22,962 nt of DNA from contig JANOPQ010000097.1 in assembly GCA_031421935.1 (NCBI GenBank), positions 1 to 22,962 of the forward strand, in the 5' to 3' direction. The notes under the pieces were generated by a model. That model ran no database searches. It saw only the letters and a list, made by a program, of their open reading frames with translations, and had not been told where the DNA came from. Position numbers and translations under genes: made by a program. The DNA is from JAJTFW01 sp031421935. GTDB lineage: Bacteria; Bacteroidota; Bacteroidia; AKYH767-A; OLB10. Positions 1-7,000 of this stretch are shown here, piece after piece (within the stretch, counting starts at the first letter, position 1; each line of letters opens with the position of its first letter).

Positions 1-2245
1 GAGGTCCATAGTTGCTATTAAATACATTAGAAGAAATTTGATCTTCAAAACCGTTCAATATATAAATGCATGTATGTGTGTTTTTAAAAGTATTACTCGA
101 TATATTTAATGCAGATGCATTACCGCTGTTGGAGGGGCGAATAGAATAAATACCAGCTACACAATGATCGAATTCGGCATCGTTAATTTGGATGCTACTG
201 GTTTCATTCAAATAGATACCATGGTATGCTCTATCAAATTTATTATGCAAACCCAACAACTGTAAGTGATTTGCCTTAACATTACTGGCATATAAAAAAA
301 TAGCTGCATTTTCACCTACGTGCGGATACCATAAACCACCTAAACCAGAACTAAATTCACAATTATTAATTACGGATGCAGTGCCGTTTATTGGATGATT
401 ATTATAAGCAATAGAGAAATAATTGTTTTTAAAATCGGTTCGATCTACGTTCATATAACCTCCATCTTTAGGATTTGTTGGAAGCGTATTATTTTCATCA
501 TAAAAATTTATACCCGCAAGAGCCTGTTCAATAGAACTAGGAGTATTTGTTGAAGCATCCGGCAAACTATGAAATTCTCCCATGATAGCAGTTGGAATAT
601 CGCTCCACACTTCAACACCTTTCCACATGGTTTCACAAATTGGATTTCCATTAAGTTTAGTACCTTCTATGAACAGCTTAGCTCCGGGATGAACAATAAT
701 TTTTCCTGTTAAACTAAACTGCAGCTCCATTCCCACTATGTGTACGGTTACATTGGGCATAATTTCTAATTCATTTTTTATGATAGCTACATTACCGGTT
801 CCATTGTTTAATGGATTGGCAGTCGGTGTCCACGTTCCAGATTCTTCGGCATTGAAATGATCTTGATGATAGTCAGTATTAAAATTACAACATTCTTTAT
901 CCACATTAAACACTGTTAAGTAATCTTCACCATCTTGCTGGTCGGGCATAATGTTTACATTAACATTGAAACCACTACCTATACTAAAAGTAGAAAAAGG
1001 AACCACGCCGCTTACATCTAAATGGGAATAATTTAATTCTGCCCAATTATCTACAAATGTCAAATTGCTTGGATTATTGGGATCATTCAATTGAGTAAGT
1101 ACGGTATGCGGATTGGGATCATTTAAAGAAATACAATCAGCACAAACCATATACAAATTCAAATCCTTTCCTGTTTCGATCATTGAATACCCATATTTAA
1201 TTAGATCATTTTGATTTATATTGGGAAGGGTTATAGGTGATCCATTTGCTGCATCAATACATTTCAAATAATTGGGTCCTGTAGAAGTATAGTAAATATA
1301 CTGACCACTTGGAGAAAACTCAATTCCTTTAAGAGGATTCGAACCTATTGAATTTACAATGGGACCAACGATAAAATCATTAGTAGGTAATAAATTTTGA
1401 TTAAAATTTACAACTTCAATATAATTAGATCCATAACCCCAAGGAATGGCCAGCGTATAATTAGGTAATCCACCTACTACACTCTCATACACTTCGAGCT
1501 CTGACTTTAAGGCGCCACTTCCTCCTGTTGGAGCAGTGGAAGTATAAATAAGAGTAGCTATTGAAATTCCAGTACTTGTTATATAAGAAGCATAAACATA
1601 TCCCCCAGAAGAGATAAATAAAATTCTACTTCCATCACTACGAGGACGGGTTACCGCTAAATGCATTTCACTGGTATGAACATTTATATTGGTCCAACCT
1701 CCAGCTCCATTTGAAATGTCAGCAGCTACTACATCGCCTGCAGCATTTGCTCCGTCTAGCGATCCGAATGCACTTGCCGAGTTATTATATACACTCATAT
1801 CCACTATTGCAAAAGCGGGCTTAGGATTTGTTCCAGTTGTGCCTGAAGCGCCAAAATTATATTTGTATGCACCAATAATATAATACCTAGAGCACGAACC
1901 AGGAACTGGCACAATACATATTTCAGGATAACCATAAAATTTATCTAATCCGGCATTTGTATTGACAAAAATTTCTCCTATATCAATATTGCTCTCACTA
2001 TATAAATAACCATCCTGAACACAAAATGATAAATTCAAATTCTGATCATGCCTCATATTCCAACCAGAGAAATTACTAAAATTTACGGCTAAAGCTGGCA
2101 AAGTAGTATTTGGTGTTGGTGCAAGCACATCTACATAATCTCTACCAAACAGCCATCGATTACTTTGTGCAAAAGAAATATTAATCATAAATAAATAGAC
2201 TATCAAGTGCAAAACAATTTTGCTGCTTACAATAGGAATTAGCAC
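1..2245 (-). CDS. Large secreted surface protein, 3' end outside window
   Basis: The reading frame stays open from about 2245 to base 1, about 748 codons, so the C-terminus is missing. The N-terminus reads as a signal peptide: a Lys, then a hydrophobic run ending ISFAQS, with likely cleavage after Ala. The first in-frame ATG (2188) falls inside that hydrophobic run and would destroy it, so I use the GTG at 2245; TTG at 2212 is another option. The first half has propeller-like strands (for example RPRSDGSRILFISSGGYVY, FSPSGQYIYYTSTGPNYL). The second half has short repeated strands with Asn, Gly and Cys (SVINNCEFSSG, IQINDAEFDHCVAGIYSI, LNISSNTFKN), typical of a right-handed parallel beta-helix. 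A T9SS tail is expected beyond the edge but is not seen. The function is unknown; an adhesin or a polysaccharide-binding surface protein is an inference. The 5' end may be phase-variable (see the G tract at 2272). Confidence 0.75.
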   Translation of the reverse strand, partial: MLIPIVSSKIVLHLIVYLFMINISFAQSNRWLFGRDYVDVLAPTPNTTLPALAVNFSNFSGWNMRHDQNLNLSFCVQDGYLYSESNIDIGEIFVNTNAGLDKFYGYPEICIVPVPGSCSRYYIIGAYKYNFGASGTTGTNPKPAFAIVDMSVYNNSASAFGSLDGANAAGDVVAADISNGAGGWTNINVHTSEMHLAVTRPRSDGSRILFISSGGYVYASYITSTGISIATLIYTSTAPTGGSGALKSELEVYESVVGGLPNYTLAIPWGYGSNYIEVVNFNQNLLPTNDFIVGPIVNSIGSNPLKGIEFSPSGQYIYYTSTGPNYLKCIDAANGSPITLPNINQNDLIKYGYSMIETGKDLNLYMVCADCISLNDPNPHTVLTQLNDPNNPSNLTFVDNWAELNYSHLDVSGVVPFSTFSIGSGFNVNVNIMPDQQDGEDYLTVFNVDKECCNFNTDYHQDHFNAEESGTWTPTANPLNNGTGNVAIIKNELEIMPNVTVHIVGMELQFSLTGKIIVHPGAKLFIEGTKLNGNPICETMWKGVEVWSDIPTAIMGEFHSLPDASTNTPSSIEQALAGINFYDENNTLPTNPKDGGYMNVDRTDFKNNYFSIAYNNHPINGTASVINNCEFSSGLGGLWYPHVGENAAIFLYASNVKANHLQLLGLHNKFDRAYHGIYLNETSSIQINDAEFDHCVAGIYSIRPSNSGNASALNISSNTFKNTHTCIYILNGFEDQISSNVFNSNYGP

Positions 2246-2271
2246 CCTCTCTATTGTCTTTTCTTGTCGTA

Positions 2272-2282
2272 GGGGGGGGGGG
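2272..2282. repeat. Homopolymer G11 (C11 on coding strand)
   Basis: Eleven consecutive G residues in an AT-rich genome, 27 bp upstream of the GTG start chosen for the secreted-protein gene. On the minus strand it lies inside an ORF that opens with ATG at 2348. With 11 C that ORF ends at TAA 2183-2181. With 12 C it meets TAG soon after the tract. With 10 (or 13) C it runs in frame into the signal peptide and body of the secreted protein. This is the layout of a slipped-strand switch. A miscounted homopolymer in sequencing is the main alternative. Confidence 0.9.
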
Positions 2283-2285
2283 TAA

Positions 2286-2305
2286 TGAGTGTGAGTGTGA
2301 GTGTG
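2286..2305. repeat. Hexamer tandem repeat TGAGTG x3
   Basis: Three perfect copies of TGAGTG plus two more matching bases, 3 bp from the G11 tract. Read on the minus strand in the ATG-2348 frame it encodes three His-Ser pairs. The unit is a multiple of three, so copy-number change would alter length without shifting the frame. Confidence 0.85.
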
Positions 2306-2437
2306 GTAATGTAAATGATGGTTGTTGTGCAATTTTTAAATTTTTCATAATTGAATTTTTTAAAATGTTTAACTTAAATAATAAACCCGGGTAGGCCAAA
2401 TGTACAGCACTTTCCATCCAAAACAACCCCAAAATGC

Positions 2438-2503
2438 ATTTTCACTACTTTTAGGTGACATTTTCACTACTTCTAGGTGAAATTTTCACTACTTCTAGTA
2501 TAT
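2438..2503. repeat. Three tandem 22-bp repeats
   Basis: Three head-to-tail copies at exact 22-bp spacing: 2438-2459, 2460-2481, 2482-2503. The core shared by all is ATTTTCACTACTT followed by TTAG or CTAG. Copies 1 and 2 continue GGTGA; copy 3 diverges in its last bases. Within copy 2 the arms TTTCAC and GTGAAA form a 6-bp dyad with a 9-bp centre. The 22-bp period is about two helical turns, so equal sites would face the same side of the helix. They sit about 90 to 155 bp upstream of the ATG at 2348 on the minus strand, where operator sites for the secreted-protein gene could lie. No binding protein can be named. Confidence 0.85.
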
Positions 2504-2512
2504 GATTTTCTC

Positions 2513-2558
2513 AAAAAAATTTCGTTTGGGGAAACCTTGAAAAAGTAAAGGACCCCAA
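2513..2558 (-). terminator. Probable terminator of the oxidoreductase gene
   Basis: On the minus strand, an imperfect stem: TTGGGG pairs with CCCCAA (2553-2558 with 2526-2531), and inside it CCTT pairs with AAGG (2548-2551 with 2535-2538). About six bases later comes a run of seven T (2519-2513). It lies about 90 bp beyond the stop codon of the oxidoreductase gene. The bulges make it weaker than the two other terminators in the window. Confidence 0.45.
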
Positions 2559-2646
2559 GTTCGAAATAAATTTTGCTGACGTTTAAAAAATTCAATAAAT
2601 AAAATTTACCGTTTTACTGTGCTTGACAATGTAAATCGTATTGAAA

Positions 2647-3885
2647 TTATTCCATCAGCACTTTCAAATAAAATTTAGGATCTTTCAATCTTCCTCTTAA
2701 ATCAATATCTTCAAACATACAAGAGATCGTTTCTCGTAACGTTTTACTTCGCACCGCTTTATTCACAACCAAATTAAAGAGCCATGGATACTTCACTAAT
2801 TCCTGCATTTTTTTGCTGAGACTTAATTCGGGCCAAAGGCGTTTATACACTGAATCATCATACATCTGCAAAGCAGCAGCAGTATAATTTCCTTTCAGTG
2901 CTTCAATCGCTTCGGCAGCTTTTAATGCGCTAATCATCGCATTGCCTATTCCTTCTCCTGTAAATGGATCAATCAATGAACCAGCATCGCCTAACAAAAT
3001 AAATCCATCTCCAGAAAGTGGACGTTTCTTAGAACCTAACGGTAACCCATAGCCGCGAATAGGACCTTCCATCTCTGCACCTTCAAATCGACTACGAATG
3101 GGTTCGTACTCACGAAGGAGTCGGAGCATGTCTTCCTTTAAATTTACTTTCTTTTTACTCACCACATCACTGCGCATGCCCACCCCTACATTTGCATAGC
3201 CATTGGGCAAGGGAAAAATCCAGAAATAACCAGGAAGAAAATCTTTTACAAAATGCAATTCAATATAACCATTCGGATCTAAGTCTTTTACACCTTTATA
3301 ATAGGCGCGCAATCCGGCACAATAATGTTCGTCTTCCATTTGAATTCCGCCCACTTCTTTTGCAAAACGAGAATGGGCGCCATCGGCAGCAATCAACAAA
3401 GAAGTTCTATAAACATGCTTTTCATCTTTATCGCTGATGATCCAATCTTTTCCTTCTCTTTTAAATTTTTCAATACGAACATTCAATTTCGTTTGAACAC
3501 CGTTTGCTTTTTTCGCTTCATTAAAAAGCCAATTATCGAAATCATAACGTCGGGAAATATACCCTGGAGGTTTTTCCTTATTGTCTTCCCTTCGAAAAGG
3601 AACCTTCAATACTTTGCCATTTGGCGCTACAAAAGTGACTCCGTGGGAGTCGAGCGTGTGTTCCTGTGCGGCGAGTCCATCTACCAATAAAGGGTCAATT
3701 CTTTTGAGAGTAAGCAAGACTTTTCCACTTAAAGCATCGCCACAAACCTTATCTCTGGGGAATTCGGATTGATCCAATAGGAGGCAAGGAATCCCCTTTT
3801 TCGCTAAGGCTAAGGCAGTTGTGCTTCCGGCTGGACCAGCACCGATGATAATAATTGGATGAAATTCCACTTTCGAAAAGTACAA
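2647..3885 (-). CDS. FAD-dependent oxidoreductase, geranylgeranyl reductase family
   Basis: This 412-residue flavoprotein has the landmarks of the geranylgeranyl-reductase-like branch of FAD monooxygenase-type enzymes. They are a dinucleotide-binding GAGPAG at residues 15-20 after a hydrophobic strand, an acidic residue ending the second strand (D38), the family motif FPRDKVCGD (42-50), AADGAHSR (166-173), YFWIFPLPNGYANVGVG (220-236), and the second FAD-contact motif LLGDAGSLIDPFTGEGIG (297-314). Family members reduce isoprenoid double bonds or oxidise lipid-like substrates; the substrate here cannot be read from sequence. It is probably cytoplasmic or membrane-associated, with no signal peptide. 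The longest frame starts at TTG 3885, 13 bp after AGGAGG (3904-3899 on the minus strand); an in-frame stop lies just upstream. GTG at 3870 also leaves the FAD motif intact. It is monocistronic and divergent from the 1823-residue protein. Confidence 0.85.
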   Translation of the reverse strand: MYFSKVEFHPIIIIGAGPAGSTTALALAKKGIPCLLLDQSEFPRDKVCGDALSGKVLLTLKRIDPLLVDGLAAQEHTLDSHGVTFVAPNGKVLKVPFRREDNKEKPPGYISRRYDFDNWLFNEAKKANGVQTKLNVRIEKFKREGKDWIISDKDEKHVYRTSLLIAADGAHSRFAKEVGGIQMEDEHYCAGLRAYYKGVKDLDPNGYIELHFVKDFLPGYFWIFPLPNGYANVGVGMRSDVVSKKKVNLKEDMLRLLREYEPIRSRFEGAEMEGPIRGYGLPLGSKKRPLSGDGFILLGDAGSLIDPFTGEGIGNAMISALKAAEAIEALKGNYTAAALQMYDDSVYKRLWPELSLSKKMQELVKYPWLFNLVVNKAVRSKTLRETISCMFEDIDLRGRLKDPKFYLKVLME

Positions 3886-3960
3886 AATCTAAACACTACC
3901 TCCTCATCGAATAAGCCAATTATTTAAGGTCATAGTACATTAAACTATTGGACTTAATTC

Positions 3961-3991
3961 TTTGAAAATTCAGAATGAATCGGTTACTTTG
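3961..3991 (+). promoter_or_regulatory. Bacteroidota-type promoter for the giant Ig/PKD protein
   Basis: TTTG at 3961-3964, a 19-bp spacer, then TTACTTTG at 3984-3991, one mismatch to the -7 consensus TAnnTTTG. Transcription would start near 3998, which leaves a leader of about 50 bases before the ATG at 4049. This rules against the TTG at 3962 as a start codon. Confidence 0.6.
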
Positions 3992-4048
3992 GTCTACCTA
4001 TTCCCTTTTACACCACACAACCACACCTTAACACTAAAGACCCATTTC

Positions 4049-7000
4049 ATGAAAAACGCATTCCGCTATGCCCAGCGCATGGCACTACTACTTGTCGCTC
4101 TATTTGTGACTACCCATGCAAGTGCTTCCCATTTAATGGGAGGAAATTTAACTTATGAATATTTAGGTATCAATGGGGCCAGCGGACTCTATGAATATCG
4201 AGTTACACTTTATGTTTACCGCCTTTGTGATCCTGGAAGTTCTGCGCTACCAAACACTATGAACTTTGGTGCTTACCAAGACAACCCAGGAAATCCAGGT
4301 GGTCCGAAACAATTGTTGAGTAGTATTTCTCTTCCTTTGCAGAGCCAACAATTTATTCAACCACCGAATGCAAATGATTCCTGTACTTTTTTACCAAGTG
4401 TTTGTGTAGAAGAAGGTATTTATCAAAATGTGGTTTCACTTCCATCAAACACTACAGGTTTTTATTTTATAGCAGATCGTTGTTGTCGTAATAATAACAT
4501 TGCTAATTTGGATAATCCAGGAGGGACGGGACAAGCGTATTATGCACAAGTTCCGGAACCTAATATTGTAAACAGTGCGCCTACATTTGCAGTAGCACCT
4601 GTTCCATTTATTTGTGCAGGAGATACTATAAGTGTATTGAATCAAGCATTTGATGCAGATGGAGATTTATTGGTTTATCATTTTGCAACGCCGTATGCAG
4701 GTATTGCAAATACAGGACAACCTAATCCAAATCCTCCTGCTAATTATGTGTGGCCAATACAAAACATTACTTATGCCGCAGGTTATAGTGTTACGAGTCC
4801 GTTTGGATTAGGAGATTATATTAATATCGATACTGCTACAGGGCTTGCTTCATACGTTGCCCCTAACACTGGATTTTATGTTGTTGCAGTTGAAATTGAA
4901 GAATGGCGAAATGGTGTTTTGATTGGAGTAACACGCAGAGACATTCAATTAATTGTTATTACTTGCCCTGTAAATCCACCTCCTTTAATAGCTGCTGGAA
5001 GCGCATTAACTTATACTATACAAGAGGGACAAACATTATGTTTTAATGTTTCCTTCACCGATCCAAATAATGATAGTTTATTTATGGTGAGGAACGGAGA
5101 TATTTTTAATTCAGTATTAACAAATCCACCGGCTACTCTAAATAATGTAAGTGGAGTAGGAAGTATAAGCAGTCAATTTTGTTGGACCACATCGTGTGCG
5201 CAAGGAAGAATAACACCTTATCAATTTAGCACTGTTGTTGATGACAATGGCTGTCCGGCTAAGACTACAAATACGGTTTACACCATTAATGTTACTCCTG
5301 CGGTGAAACCCACTATCATCAATGGACCCGACACCATTTGCGCAAACTTAGCCAGTGGAATTCCATACAATGTAACGACTACAAGTGGCTATACCTACAC
5401 ATGGTTTGTTACGAATGGCAATCAAGCTTCGGGTGGAACAACAGGTGCTATTGGCGTAAATTTTACAGGAAGTGGAAATTCAACCATAAGTGTAGTCGCC
5501 GTGAATCCATTTGGATGTCCGGCCGACACATTAACAAAGCCTGTATTTATTCGTGCATTACCTGCAGCAGTAGCTGGAGCTGATATCAATTTCTGCTCAG
5601 GAGGATCTGCTGTTATTGGCAGTGCTAATACCGCTGGAGTTACCTATTCTTGGAGTCCAACCACTGGTTTGAGCAGCAGTATTGTTTCCAATCCAACGGT
5701 TACATTAACTAACGGTACTGGATTACCGCAATCTGCTACTTACATCTTAACCACTACTTTAAACGGATGTTCTAATAAAGATACAATCGTTATAACTACC
5801 AATCCATTTCCAGTAGCCAACGCAGGAAGCAATGTTTCTATTTGTTCGGGAACGAGTGCTCCTTTGGGTAGCTTACCAACAACGGGCTATACGTATACAT
5901 GGACTCCTGCAACAGGATTAAATAATGGAAGTATTTCAAATCCTGTTATTTCACTTACCAATGGAAATTCAGTGCCTGATACTTTACAATATGTGGTCGT
6001 ATTATCAAACACTTTTGGTTGTGGTGATAGTGATACTGTACAAGTTATTGTTCGACCTGTGCCAACGGCAAATGCTGGAAACGACATTACTTTTTGCTCT
6101 GGTGGATCAGGAACTATTGGTGCTGGATCTATCACTAATTACGGATATTCTTGGAGTCCAACAAGTGGATTGGGCGGTGCTACTGTAAGTTCTACTTCAG
6201 TAACATTGACTACTTCATTAACAGTAAATGATACGGTTCCATTTATTGTTACTACCTCTTTATTTGGATGTTTGGATAGAGACACCGTGAATGTAATAGT
6301 TAGACCTATTCCATTATCCAATGCTGGAGCGAATCAATTATTATGTTCGGGCAATTCGATTAATCTTGGAACAACTAACACCAGTGGCTATACATACAAC
6401 TGGACACCAAACACTGGATTAAGTAATACAACAATTTCAAATCCTACTTTAAATTTAAATATTTCAGGAGGCGCAATTGATCCCGATACTTTATTTTATG
6501 TTGTAGTTTCTACATTAAATGGTTGTACATCTACCGATACAGTTCAAGTAATATTGAGTCCAGTACCTACTGCGGCTGCAGGAAATGATGTTACTTTCTG
6601 CTCAGGACAAACTGTAAATATTGGAACTCCTTTAGTAACTGGATACGGATATACTTGGTCGCCAACAACGGGGCTTAGCAGCACAACGATTGCCCAACCC
6701 AATTTAACATTGACCAATGGTGGTGTTATAAACATAGCGAACAACTATGTTATGACTGTAAATTGGTTTGGATGTATAGATCGTGATACAATTATTGCTA
6801 CTGTTAAACCACTTCCAATTTCTGAAGCGGGAACAACTACTTCGTTATGCAATGGTGATACATTATTGTTAGGTGCGGCTCTTACTTCAGGGTATACTTA
6901 CTCATGGTCACCTGGAACAGGATTAAATAGCACTACGATTTCAAGTCCAACTTTGATTGTAAGCAATGCAGGTCCTGGAGTCATCACACAAACTTATATT

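Larger units (their letters stand above)
2246..2646. other. Repeat-rich 401-bp intergenic region
   Basis: This gap lies between the 3' end of the oxidoreductase gene and the secreted-protein gene, both on the minus strand. It should hold the terminator of the first and the promoter of the second. It contains an 11-bp G tract, a TGAGTG tandem repeat, three 22-bp repeats and an imperfect hairpin with a T run, each listed separately. On the minus strand an ORF starting ATGAAAAATTTA at 2348 crosses the G tract and stops at 2181. I found no convincing full match to the Bacteroidota promoter pattern here. Confidence 0.7.

Noticed and set aside
2181..2432. 83-residue minus-strand ORF as an independent gene
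   Set aside because: Low-complexity, Pro and His-Ser rich, no recognisable domain. It is better explained as leader sequence or as the out-of-frame part of the secreted-protein gene.
3192..3772. Three plus-strand ORFs of 63-121 residues
   Set aside because: All antisense to the FAD oxidoreductase, which has complete family motifs.
3962..4048. TTG start 29 codons before the signal peptide of the giant protein
   Set aside because: It lies inside the -33 element of the predicted promoter, and the added residues hide the signal peptide.
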